Assembly: GCA_027482245.1 (NCBI GenBank)
Contig: JAIXWG010000061.1
Coordinates: 1 to 64,000, forward strand
Reading direction: 5' to 3'
Source: Acetobacteraceae bacterium
GTDB lineage: Bacteria > Pseudomonadota > Alphaproteobacteria > Acetobacterales > Acetobacteraceae
DNA: 64,000 nt
The notes under the pieces were generated by a model that was not told where the DNA came from, did no database searches, and saw nothing but the letters and a program-made list of their open reading frames with translations. This document shows, piece by piece, positions 44,197-52,892 of the stretch. Numbering within the stretch: the first letter of the stretch is position 1; the number at the start of each line of letters is the position of its first letter. Both the position numbers and the translations under genes were made by a program.

Positions 44197-45170
44197 TCCG
44201 GCTGGATCCCCGCGATCCGCACCCAGTCCCGCCACCGCTCCCGGTCGGCGACGAGGAAGCGGTCCATCTCCTCCGCCGGCAGGAAGCCCGGCGTCAGGCC
44301 CTGGCGGACCAGCGCGGCGGAGACCGCCTGGTCCCCCACCGCCTCGCGCAGCAGGGCGCCCATGCGGTCCAGGATGGGGCGCGGCGTGTTGGCGGGGGCG
44401 GTCAGCCCGAACCAGCCCTCCACGACGAAGCCCGGGATGCTCTCCGACACCAGGGGAAGGTCCGGCTGCTGCACCGTGCGGCGCGCGGCGGAGACGGCGA
44501 TGGGCGCGATGCGGCCGGATTGCAGCGCCGGCGCCGCGGAGAGCGCGTCGAGGAAGGCGAACTGGATCTGCCCGCCGATCAAATCCGGCACGATCTGCGT
44601 GATGTTGCGGTAGGACACGCCCGTCACGTCGATCTCCGCCCGCGCCTGCAGCAGCGCCGACGGCACCTGGGAGGAGGAGGAGTAGTAACCGAAGAAGACG
44701 CGCCCCGGATTGGCGCGCGCATGCGCGACCAGCGCCGGGATGGTCTTGAACGGCGTATCGGCGGAGACGACGGCGATGGTCGGGTAGGTGCCGAGCAGGC
44801 CGACATGCGCGTAGTCGCGCACGGGGTCATAGGGCAGGCGGCGGAACAGGAATTCGTTCGCCGCATGGGTGGAATTGGTCGAGATCAGGAAGGTGTAGCC
44901 ATCCGGCGCCGCCTGCTTCGCGGCCTCGGTCCCGAGCACGCCGCCGGCGCCGGCGCGGTTGTCCACCACGACGGGCTGGCGGAGATGCGCCTCCAGGAAC
45001 CGGCCGAGCGTACGGCCGACGAAATCCGCCGCGCCGCCGGCGGCGGAGGGGACGATGATCCGCACGGGGCGAGTCGGCCATTCGGCCTGCGCCCGCGCGA
45101 TGGATGGCAGGAAGGGCGTCGCGGCCAGCGCGGCCAGCAGCGCACGGCGTTTCGGCGCAATCGATGTCAT
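44193..45170 (-). CDS. TctC/Bug-family periplasmic substrate-binding protein
   Basis: This 325-residue secreted protein starts at ATG 45170 with a GGGGAGGATGAG site. The signal peptide is APKRRALLAALAATPFLPSI followed by ARAQA. Motifs: VRIIVPSAAGGAADFVGRTL, VVVDNRAGAGGVLGTEAAK, APDGYTFLISTNSTHAANEF, YDPVRDYAHVGLLG and LPLVSESIPGFVVEGW. The usual P-T-F pattern near residue 240 is replaced by LVSESIPGF. It forms a two-gene unit with the alpha/beta hydrolase and lacks TctA/TctB partners. Confidence 0.93.
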   Translation of the reverse strand: MTSIAPKRRALLAALAATPFLPSIARAQAEWPTRPVRIIVPSAAGGAADFVGRTLGRFLEAHLRQPVVVDNRAGAGGVLGTEAAKQAAPDGYTFLISTNSTHAANEFLFRRLPYDPVRDYAHVGLLGTYPTIAVVSADTPFKTIPALVAHARANPGRVFFGYYSSSSQVPSALLQARAEIDVTGVSYRNITQIVPDLIGGQIQFAFLDALSAAPALQSGRIAPIAVSAARRTVQQPDLPLVSESIPGFVVEGWFGLTAPANTPRPILDRMGALLREAVGDQAVSAALVRQGLTPGFLPAEEMDRFLVADRERWRDWVRIAGIQPE

Positions 45171-45264
45171 GGGCTCATCCTCCCCGCGGTCATGCGGCGC
45201 GGAGCATTGCCGAAGGCGGTGCCGCTTGCACCCCCCCATCGGCGGCGATGGGCTTCCTCGGCGG

Positions 45265-46854
45265 TCAGGCCCGCTTCGTCACGTCCCAGAAGACCGGCAT
45301 GGGCGCGGGGACGACGCCCTCCAGCCCGCTGCGCCAGGCCTGCTTGTTGAGGAAGAGGCCGGTCGGGACGAAGACGACATCCTGCATCGCATCGGCGTTG
45401 ATCCGGCGCGCGATGGCGCGCTCGGCCTCCAGGTCGGGCGCGTCGAACCAGTCGGCGATGCCGGCCTCCACGCGCGGGCTGTCGGGCCAGCCGAACCAGG
45501 CGCGTTCGCCATTGGCGCGCAGCCCGAAATAGGCGGCGGGGTTGATGCAGTCCACGCCAGCATGGGTGGCGGAGAAGACGCTCCACCCGCCCTGCGTCGC
45601 CGGGGCCTTGTTGCCGCGCCGGACCTGGATGGTGGCGAAGTCGGTGGCCACCAGCTCCACATTGAAGCCGATGCGGCGGAAGAGGTCGGCCGAGACCTCG
45701 CTGGCCGCGCGCATGTTGAAGATGTCCTGCGCCGAGAGGATGACGACGGGCTCCCCCCGGTAGCCCGCATCCACCACGGCCTTGCGGGCCGCCTCCAGGT
45801 TCCGCGGCTGCTTCAGCAGGTCGGAGCCTTCCTCGGTGTAGAGATCGCTGCCCGGCGTGAAGAAGCCCATCATGCGCTTGCGCATCGCGGGATCGCTGCC
45901 GGCGATCGCGATGGTGTAGTCATCCTGGTCCACCGCCATCAGCAGCGCGCGGCGGAGCGCGGGATTGTTGAAGGGCGGCTGCAGGTGGTTCAGCCGGATC
46001 GCGGTCACGGTGCCCATGGGGTTGGAGACACCCGTGCGCACGGCCCGATTGCGGGCGAGCAGCGGCAGGAGGTCCGGCGGCGGTGCCTCGACCCAATCGA
46101 CCTCGCCGGTGGACAGCGCGTTCACCGCGGTCGCGGGATCCGGCATCGTGCGCCACTCGATGCGGTCGAAATTCACCCGCTTGCCGCCCGCCATCCAGGA
46201 TGCCGGTTCCGCACGCGGCACGTAGTCGGCGAAGCGTTCGAAGGCGGCGCTGGATCCGATGACCCATTCGTCGCGCATGAAGCGCATCGGGCCGCTGCCG
46301 GTGAAGTCGGAGATCATCCTGAAGGGATCGGTCTCCGCCACGCGTTCGGGGAAGACGAAGGTGCAGGGCGTGTTCGACTTCGCCAGCGCGAACAGCATCT
46401 TCGGGAAGGGCCGCTGCAGCGTCCAGCGGAAGCGACGGTCATCCAGCACGGCGAGGCTCTGCTGGATCGAGGCGATCCGCTGGCCCATCGTGTCACGCAC
46501 CGCCCAGCGTTTGAGGCTGGCGACCGCGTCGCGCGCGCGGACCGGCGTACCGTCATGGAACATCTGGCCGGGGCGCAGCGTGAAGGTCCAGGTCAGCCCG
46601 TCGGCGGAGACCTCCTCATGCTCCACCATCTGCCGCTGCGGGCGCATCTGGCTGTCGATGCCATAGAGCGTGTCCCAGACCAGCAGCCCGGCATTGCGGA
46701 TGACGAAGTTCGCGGACCAGACCGGATCCATGTTCGACAGGTCGCTCTGCGGCACGAAGCGCAGCACGCGGGATGGCGGGGGCGTCGCGGCGCGGGCGAG
46801 GCGGTACGGCAGCAAGGCGGCGAGCGTTCCGGTGAGAATGCCGCGACGATCCAT
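45265..46854 (-). CDS. ABC transporter substrate-binding protein, family 5 (dipeptide/nickel type)
   Basis: This 529-residue secreted binding protein starts at ATG 46854. The signal peptide MDRRGILTGTLAALLPYRLA ends near ARA. Family-5 blocks: LRFVPQSDLSNMDPVWSANF, LTWTFTLRPGQMFHDGTPV, DFTGSGPMRFMRDEWVIGS, ALRRALLMAVDQDDYT and NLEAARKAVVDAGYRGE. It would bind oligopeptides or other organic solutes. No permease or ATPase is adjacent, so it either shares a transporter encoded elsewhere or is an orphan. The gene stands alone, with 94 bp to the Bug gene downstream. Confidence 0.92.
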   Translation of the reverse strand: MDRRGILTGTLAALLPYRLARAATPPPSRVLRFVPQSDLSNMDPVWSANFVIRNAGLLVWDTLYGIDSQMRPQRQMVEHEEVSADGLTWTFTLRPGQMFHDGTPVRARDAVASLKRWAVRDTMGQRIASIQQSLAVLDDRRFRWTLQRPFPKMLFALAKSNTPCTFVFPERVAETDPFRMISDFTGSGPMRFMRDEWVIGSSAAFERFADYVPRAEPASWMAGGKRVNFDRIEWRTMPDPATAVNALSTGEVDWVEAPPPDLLPLLARNRAVRTGVSNPMGTVTAIRLNHLQPPFNNPALRRALLMAVDQDDYTIAIAGSDPAMRKRMMGFFTPGSDLYTEEGSDLLKQPRNLEAARKAVVDAGYRGEPVVILSAQDIFNMRAASEVSADLFRRIGFNVELVATDFATIQVRRGNKAPATQGGWSVFSATHAGVDCINPAAYFGLRANGERAWFGWPDSPRVEAGIADWFDAPDLEAERAIARRINADAMQDVVFVPTGLFLNKQAWRSGLEGVVPAPMPVFWDVTKRA

Positions 46855-47223
46855 GGGCCGGTTCCTCGTCCAGCGTCTCGCGGTGGCAGGGCCGCCACCG
46901 CGTCACGGTGGATGATCCTGGGGTAGCGCCTGGGGCCAGGCCAGGGCCGGGACGGCGCCAAGGCGGGCATCCGTCCGTCATCACTGAAAAGACTGCCCGC
47001 GATTTCGGCGGCCTGCACACCATGCCGGCAGTGCCGGGAGCACCGATGCGTGCCCGCGCTCGGTCGATTGCGCGATTTGCAGCGCCACGCGCGAAGTGAC
47101 GCCAATTTACACGCGTGACCGATCTGTTAACGCTTCCGTGAAACCCTCACCGGTTGGTAATCTCCAGGCCACGGAGCGACCCTGGATGAGGAGGCCCCCC
47201 GTTGCCGGCGGGGGTATGGCGTG
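46855..47223. other. 369-bp intergenic region upstream of the RTX protein gene
   Basis: No gene is seen in this gap between divergent genes. Its right part is less GC-rich, with stretches such as GCCAATTTACACGCG and TGTTAACG, and should contain the promoter of the RTX gene. At 47116-47129 it has TGACCGATCTGTTA, 12 of 14 positions identical to the TetR operator found at 34419 and 37104. Whether this is a real binding site is uncertain. Confidence 0.5.
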
Positions 47224-50200
47224 ATGGCGGACAAGCCCGAATTCGCCCTTGAGGACATCGTCAAGCAGCTGCGCGTGAGTTGGAGCGGATCGACCGAGGG
47301 CAGCTACCGTTCCTGGACCGATGCCAGCATCACCTACTCGATCCCCGTCTCCCGCCCGGCCGGCACTACCGGGCGCGATGAGGAGCTGACCGGCTTCGTC
47401 CCGCCCACCGCCAACCAGATCCGCGCGGCGCAGGAGGCCTTCGCCGTCTGGGCCGACCTGATCGACAAGCCGCTGATCCTCACCACCGATCCTGGCGCGA
47501 ACATCACCGTTGCCTGGAGCAGCGGGACGGGCGGCAGAGCCTATTCCGCGCCTGAGATCAGGCAGACCTCCAACCCCTTCGACTTCACCGGCCCCGTCAC
47601 CTACGCCTACGTGCGGGACAGTATCTGGATCTCCGATCAATGGTCCAACCTGCGGGATGAGAAGATCCTGCTGGGCACGCATATCAACTACGCCGCCGTC
47701 GACGGGTTCTACGTGCTGGTGCACGAGATCGGGCATGCGCTCGGCCTCAGCCATCCCGGGCCCTACAACGACACCGACATGCCCAAGCCGACCTATGAGG
47801 CGAGCGCCGTCTTCGCGCAGGACACGCGCCAGTACACCGTCATGTCCTATTTCGGCGGGAACTTGCAGGGCACGGGCTGGACGCTGGACGGGCCGCTCAG
47901 CTTCTTCCCTTCCACGCCGATGGTCTTCGACATCGCGGCCATCCAGGCGATCTACGGGGCCAACCCCAACACCCGCCAGGGCAACACGACCTACGGCTTC
48001 AACGTCACGGCCGACGTGCCTGATGTGCTGGATTTCAGCAAGAACGTGTATCCTGTCGTCACGATCTACGATGCCGGCGGCATCGACACGCTCGACCTCT
48101 CCCCCGATGTTCCCGCGCTCGACGCCAATGGGGCGGTGCAGGTCGATAGCGGCGGCATCCCGCAGCGGATCATCAACCCGCAATTCATCGACCTGACGCC
48201 GGGCGCCTATTCCAGCGTCATGGGGATGAAGGACAATCTGGCCATCGCCCTCAACACGTCGATCGAGCATGCGATCGGCGGCCGGTATGCCGACACCATC
48301 ATCGGCAACGGTGCCGACAACGCCCTGACCGGCAATGCCGGCAACGACATCATCGATGGCAAGGCCGGCCACGACACGCTGACCGGCAATGCGGGCGCCG
48401 ACAGCCTGCACGGCGGCGCCGGCAACGACTCCCTCGATGGCGGGGATGACGCCGATACGCTGGGCGGCGGCAGCGGCCGCGACCAGCTGCTGGGCGGCGC
48501 CGGCAATGACTCCATGGAAGGCGGCACCGGCGACGACGGCCTCGCTGGCCAGCGCGGGGACGACACGGTCCGCGGCGGCGACGGCGCCGATAGCCTCCTC
48601 GGCGGCATCGGCAATGACCTGGTGGCGGGCGGCAAGGGCAGCGACATGCTGACCGGCGACGATCCCGAATCGACGGTCCGCGGCGCCGACACCTTCGTCT
48701 TCGCCCGCGGCGATGGCGACGACCTGATCGCGGATTTCGAGCCGGGCCAGGACCGGGTGGACCTGACCGGCGTCAACACGGTCTTCAGCTTCGACATGCT
48801 GATGGACCGCGCGACGGACCTGCTGGGCGGCCTGCAGGTCGATTTCGGCGGCGGCGACACGCTGACCTTCTTCGGCATCACGCGCGACCAGCTGAAGCCC
48901 GGCATGTTCCAGTTCAGCGAGGCGCCGCCCGAGGGCGGCGATTTCGCCATTGAGGGCACCGCGGTATCGGCGCTGCCGGGTGGTGGCTTCATCGTGGTCT
49001 GGTCGCCGAACACCACGTTCACTAATGCGGGTGGGGAGATCATGGCCCGCATCCACGATGCCGACGGCATCGGCGGCGCCGCCTTCCAGGTCAACAACAC
49101 CACCTTCGGCCATCAGTACGCCCCCAAGGTGGTGATGCAGGCGAACGGCAATTTCGTCGTCGCCTGGAGCTCGATCGAGACCACCTGGCCCGGTCCCCAA
49201 TACGATGCGGGGGAGCAGTGGCTGCGCGCGCGGGTCTTCACGCCCGATGGCACGCCGCTCGGCGACGATTTCCGCCTGAACACGACGCCGCATCCCGGCA
49301 CCATCCCCGTCTTCGGCAACCAGTACCTCGGTGTCGGCGGCCTGGCCCCCTGGGGTGAGGACGGCTTCGCGGCGGTCTGGGGCAGCAATGACCCGCAGGG
49401 CATCTACTATGACACGGTCATCCGGTCCCGCGTGGTGGCGGGGGATGGCACGCGGTCGGGCACCGATTCGGTCCTGGCGGATCCCCATCCGCCGAACACC
49501 CTGACCTTCCAGGGTGACGGCTACGCCTCGCCCCGCATCGTGCACCATGACGGCGACGCGATCGTCGCCTTCTTCGCCGATGAATATCCCGATGTCGCCG
49601 CCCCGGGCGCCATCCTCTCCGTGCGCTTCGCCGATGGCCAGCCACCGTCGCCGATCACCGCGCTGGCCAGCACGCCCCACCCCAACCGCCTGCCCTACGC
49701 GCCTGCCTTCAAGGACTACCAGACCGAATTCGAGCTGGTCCCCTTCCGGGACGACGACTACCTGATGGTCGCCAGCGGCGTGCTGCGGGGCAACGCCAAC
49801 ACCCAGCAGGGGGCGGGCTACGGCAACCAGACCCGGTACTTCGTGGAATACCGCGTCATCACCAATGCCGGCATCGGGGAGACGACGAACATCTTCCTCG
49901 ATGAGTGGCGGACCGGCTCCATCACCCAGGGCGTCGCCGCCACGCGGCTCGCGGATGGGCGCGTCATGCTGGCCTTCGGCGACGGCACCGCGACCGACAG
50001 CAACATTCAGGCGGTGGTCATCAACCGCGACGAATCCGCGACGCGGCTGCGCGACCTGTCGGGCTGGCCGAGCGACACGGTCTTCCCGGGCGACGGCGCC
50101 AAGTACACCGGCGACGCCGCAGGGCTGGAAGGTGGCGGCGCGGTCGCCACCTGGTTTAACGTCTCGCCCAATGGCGGCACGCTGACGGACAGCCCGCGCG

Positions 50201-52827
50201 CCATCATGCTGAACGCGGACCTGAAGGGCGTGACGCTGGGCGGCACGCCGGACGCCGATACGCTGACGGGGTCCGGCTATGACGACCGCATCACCGGCGC
50301 AGGCGGCGACGACGTGCTGGTGGGCCGCGCCGGCGCCGATACGCTGGACGGCCGCGATGGCCGCGACACCGCCGACTACGCGCTCTCCCTCTTCGCCGTG
50401 CGCGTGGACCTCGAAGAAGCGGTGCAGGGCGGCGGCAACCAGCGCAACCACGCCCGCGGCGACGTCCTGATCAGCATCGAGAACCTGTCCGGCAGCGCCT
50501 ATGACGACGGGCTCTATGGCGATGCCGGCAACAACAGCCTCTCCGGCAGCTGGGGAGAGGACTACCTGGCCGGCCGCGATGGCGACGACACGCTGGCGGG
50601 CGGCGCGGATGCGGATGTGCTGCTGGGCGATGACGGCATCGACACCGCGGACTACTCGGCATCCTCGGCTGGCGTGCGCGTGGACCTCGGCAGCCTGGCC
50701 GCGCAGGTCAGCGGCGGCGATGCGGATGGCGACCGGCTGGAGGGCATCGAAAACCTCATCGGCAGCGCCTTCGCCGATACGCTGATTGGCGATGCCGGCG
50801 CGAATGTGCTGGTCGGCAATGGTGGCAACGATGTGCTGGATGGCGGGCCGGATGTCGCGGCGCGCCTGGCCTCGGCCGCCATCGATGCCGTGGTCTATGC
50901 CGGCCCGGCCTCCCGCTACCGCGTGGTGGTGGAGGCGGATGGCAGGGTCACGGTGCGGGACAGCCGCATCGGCCAGCCGGATTCGACGGGTGTCGATCGC
51001 CTCATCGGCATCGAGGAGGTCCGCTTCGCGGACCGCATCATCGACCTCGCCGCCATCATCGCGGATGCGCGGCCGCCGGTGGCGCGGCCGGACACCATCA
51101 TCGTCAGCGGCCCCACCACCTTCACCGCGGCCCAGCTGCTGGCGAATGACAGCGATCCCGATGGAACGAGCGTCACCCTCTCGGCCCTCTACGGTCCGTC
51201 GGACGGGACGCTGGACGAGATCGACGCGGCCTCCGGCAGCTGGCGCTTCACGCCGCCCGCCAGCGGGACGTCCTTCTACGCCGACTACGAGATCACGGAC
51301 GAGGCCGGCAATACGGGCTACGGCATCGTGTGGTTCGTCACGCCATCCCCGCCGGGGACGGGCCCGAACAGCGCGCCCGTCGCGGCGGCGGACAGCGCCC
51401 TGCTGCAGGATTTCTTCGGCAGGCTCTACGCCACGGGCAACCTGCTCGACAACGATCGGGATGCGGATGGCGACGTGCTGTTCGTCGATGTCGCCAGCAT
51501 CACCGCCCCGACGAAGGGGCGGCTGACGGATATCGGCGCGGATGGCGTCTTCGACTACATCGCCGATGTCGGCTTCACCGGGACCGACAGCTTCACCTAC
51601 GACGTGATCGACGGGAAGGGCGGGCGCAGCACCGCGACGGTCACCATCACCCTGCCGCCGCCCAATGCGGCGCCCACGGATGTGGCGCTGACGCGCACCA
51701 CCACGGCGCCGGCGCTGCCCGCGGGCGCGCTGGTCGCGAAGCTCTCCGCCATCGATGCCGATGCCGGCGACACGCATGTCTTCTCCTTCGCCGCGGGCGG
51801 CAATCCGGGCGGCCTCTTCACCATCGAGGATGACCGCCTCCTCGCCGCCTCGGCGCTCGACTACCCGAACGGCGCGCGCCTGGCGCTGACGATCCGCGCC
51901 ACCGATGCCGCCGGCGCCACCTTCGACAAGCCGGTGTTCATCGACGTCGGCGGGCAGTTCCTCGCCGCGCCGGGGGGCGGCGTGCTGGCCGGCCGTGGCG
52001 GCGACGACATCGTCCAGGGCCAGGCGGGCGACGATGCCCTGTTCGGCCGGGAAGGCGACGACACGATCACCGGCGCTGGCGGCGCGGATACGGTGCAGGG
52101 CCAGGGCGGCGCGGACTCGCTCTCGGGTGGAGAGGGCGACGACGCGATCCGCGCGGGCACCGGGCACGACACGGCGATGGGCGATGCCGGGCGCGACATG
52201 CTGGCGGGGCAGGAGGGGGACGATTCCCTCGCGGGTGGCCTCGATGCCGATCTCCTGCTCGGCGGTCTCGGCGCCGATACGCTGCGGGGCGGCGAGGGCG
52301 AGGACACGCTGCGCGCCGCGGAGGGTGACGACCTGGCCGAGGGCGAGAAAGGTGCCGACCTGCTGCTCGGCCTCGATGGCGCGGACACGCTGCGGGGCGG
52401 GGCCGGCCGCGACACGCTGTCAGGCGGCGCGGGCGATGACCGGCTGGAAGGCGGCGCGGGCAGCGACCTTCTGCGCGATGGCGCCGGCGCCGACACGATC
52501 GAGGGCGGCGCCGATGACGGCACGGTCACCCTCATCGGCCTCGGCATCGCGCAGCGCGCCGTGGTGCGGAATGGCGATGTCATCAACCTTCGCCTGCCCG
52601 ATGGGGATCCGGACCTGATCCTCTACACCGCCGGCCGGGATGGCGTGGATCAGGTGCTGGGCTTCGAGGCCGGGATCGACCGCATCAGCGTGACGCTGGA
52701 TGGCGCGACGGCGGATGTGCGGGACCTCTCCAACGGGACCTGGATCGGCTTCACCGACCGTCCGGGCGGGATCCTGGTGCAGGGCGTCGGGGGCCTCTCC
52801 ATCGGGACGGATATCCTGTTCGGCTGA
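47224..52827 (+). CDS. Serralysin-like metalloprotease with RTX repeats and cadherin/tandem-95-like domains
   Basis: This protein of 1867 residues starts at ATG 47224 (a GTG three bases earlier is possible). There is no signal peptide, as expected for type I secretion. Residues about 15-260 are a zinc protease domain: HEIGHALGLSH (H167, E168, H171, H177) and the Met-turn YTVMSYF (M207). RTX calcium-binding nonapeptides occupy about 354-480, 1005-1215 and 1588-1760. A beta-propeller-like middle (about 580-1000, with repeated GGFIVVWS/FVVAWSS/FAAVWGS) follows the first RTX block. Two cadherin-like/tandem-95 units (LLANDSDPDG, NLLDNDRDADGD) and one cadherin unit (about 1286-1574) precede the last RTX block. 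It is probably a secreted, calcium-dependent surface or extracellular protease. No secretion genes are adjacent. Confidence 0.9.
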   Translation: MADKPEFALEDIVKQLRVSWSGSTEGSYRSWTDASITYSIPVSRPAGTTGRDEELTGFVPPTANQIRAAQEAFAVWADLIDKPLILTTDPGANITVAWSSGTGGRAYSAPEIRQTSNPFDFTGPVTYAYVRDSIWISDQWSNLRDEKILLGTHINYAAVDGFYVLVHEIGHALGLSHPGPYNDTDMPKPTYEASAVFAQDTRQYTVMSYFGGNLQGTGWTLDGPLSFFPSTPMVFDIAAIQAIYGANPNTRQGNTTYGFNVTADVPDVLDFSKNVYPVVTIYDAGGIDTLDLSPDVPALDANGAVQVDSGGIPQRIINPQFIDLTPGAYSSVMGMKDNLAIALNTSIEHAIGGRYADTIIGNGADNALTGNAGNDIIDGKAGHDTLTGNAGADSLHGGAGNDSLDGGDDADTLGGGSGRDQLLGGAGNDSMEGGTGDDGLAGQRGDDTVRGGDGADSLLGGIGNDLVAGGKGSDMLTGDDPESTVRGADTFVFARGDGDDLIADFEPGQDRVDLTGVNTVFSFDMLMDRATDLLGGLQVDFGGGDTLTFFGITRDQLKPGMFQFSEAPPEGGDFAIEGTAVSALPGGGFIVVWSPNTTFTNAGGEIMARIHDADGIGGAAFQVNNTTFGHQYAPKVVMQANGNFVVAWSSIETTWPGPQYDAGEQWLRARVFTPDGTPLGDDFRLNTTPHPGTIPVFGNQYLGVGGLAPWGEDGFAAVWGSNDPQGIYYDTVIRSRVVAGDGTRSGTDSVLADPHPPNTLTFQGDGYASPRIVHHDGDAIVAFFADEYPDVAAPGAILSVRFADGQPPSPITALASTPHPNRLPYAPAFKDYQTEFELVPFRDDDYLMVASGVLRGNANTQQGAGYGNQTRYFVEYRVITNAGIGETTNIFLDEWRTGSITQGVAATRLADGRVMLAFGDGTATDSNIQAVVINRDESATRLRDLSGWPSDTVFPGDGAKYTGDAAGLEGGGAVATWFNVSPNGGTLTDSPRAIMLNADLKGVTLGGTPDADTLTGSGYDDRITGAGGDDVLVGRAGADTLDGRDGRDTADYALSLFAVRVDLEEAVQGGGNQRNHARGDVLISIENLSGSAYDDGLYGDAGNNSLSGSWGEDYLAGRDGDDTLAGGADADVLLGDDGIDTADYSASSAGVRVDLGSLAAQVSGGDADGDRLEGIENLIGSAFADTLIGDAGANVLVGNGGNDVLDGGPDVAARLASAAIDAVVYAGPASRYRVVVEADGRVTVRDSRIGQPDSTGVDRLIGIEEVRFADRIIDLAAIIADARPPVARPDTIIVSGPTTFTAAQLLANDSDPDGTSVTLSALYGPSDGTLDEIDAASGSWRFTPPASGTSFYADYEITDEAGNTGYGIVWFVTPSPPGTGPNSAPVAAADSALLQDFFGRLYATGNLLDNDRDADGDVLFVDVASITAPTKGRLTDIGADGVFDYIADVGFTGTDSFTYDVIDGKGGRSTATVTITLPPPNAAPTDVALTRTTTAPALPAGALVAKLSAIDADAGDTHVFSFAAGGNPGGLFTIEDDRLLAASALDYPNGARLALTIRATDAAGATFDKPVFIDVGGQFLAAPGGGVLAGRGGDDIVQGQAGDDALFGREGDDTITGAGGADTVQGQGGADSLSGGEGDDAIRAGTGHDTAMGDAGRDMLAGQEGDDSLAGGLDADLLLGGLGADTLRGGEGEDTLRAAEGDDLAEGEKGADLLLGLDGADTLRGGAGRDTLSGGAGDDRLEGGAGSDLLRDGAGADTIEGGADDGTVTLIGLGIAQRAVVRNGDVINLRLPDGDPDLILYTAGRDGVDQVLGFEAGIDRISVTLDGATADVRDLSNGTWIGFTDRPGGILVQGVGGLSIGTDILFG
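48286..48660 (+). repeat. RTX calcium-binding repeats, block 1
   Basis: About a dozen GGxGxDxLx-type nonapeptide units (GNAGNDIIDGKAGHDTL, GGAGNDSLDGG) are encoded, forming a parallel beta-roll that binds calcium outside the cell. It lies after the protease domain. Confidence 0.85.
50240..50870 (+). repeat. RTX calcium-binding repeats, block 2 (interrupted)
   Basis: RTX units such as GAGGDDVLVGRAGADTL and GDAGNNSL alternate with longer spacers that include twice DTADY(A/S) followed by VRVDL and IENL(S/I)GSA(Y/F)(D/A)D. This compound unit is itself repeated. Confidence 0.8.
51985..52500 (+). repeat. RTX calcium-binding repeats, block 3 (C-terminal)
   Basis: About 18 consecutive units (GRGGDDIVQGQAGDDALFG, GGAGRDTLSGGAGDDRLEG) lead into the last 110 residues, the usual place of the uncleaved type I secretion signal. 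Confidence 0.85.
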
Positions 52828-52850
52828 CCCGGGCGGAACCTTTCCGGTTG

Positions 52851-52867
52851 GGCGCGGTTTCCGCGCC
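52851..52867 (+). terminator. Stem-loop between RTX and amylase genes
   Basis: GGCGCGG and CCGCGCC form a perfect 7-bp stem around TTT, 24 bases after the RTX stop and 26 bases before the amylase start. It probably ends or attenuates the RTX transcript. No T-run follows. Confidence 0.45.
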
Positions 52868-52892
52868 GGACCGATCGCCGCCCGGAGCACGC

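Noticed and set aside
47107-52167. A 1686-codon open reading frame on the minus strand, opposite the RTX gene
   Set aside because: It is a mirror of the GC-rich RTX repeats. The plus strand shows a full zinc protease and RTX motifs, while the minus translation is low-complexity with no domain.
48286-52500. Regular short repeats that might suggest a CRISPR array or satellite
   Set aside because: The period is 27 bases in frame and encodes RTX nonapeptides, so the repeats are protein-coding.
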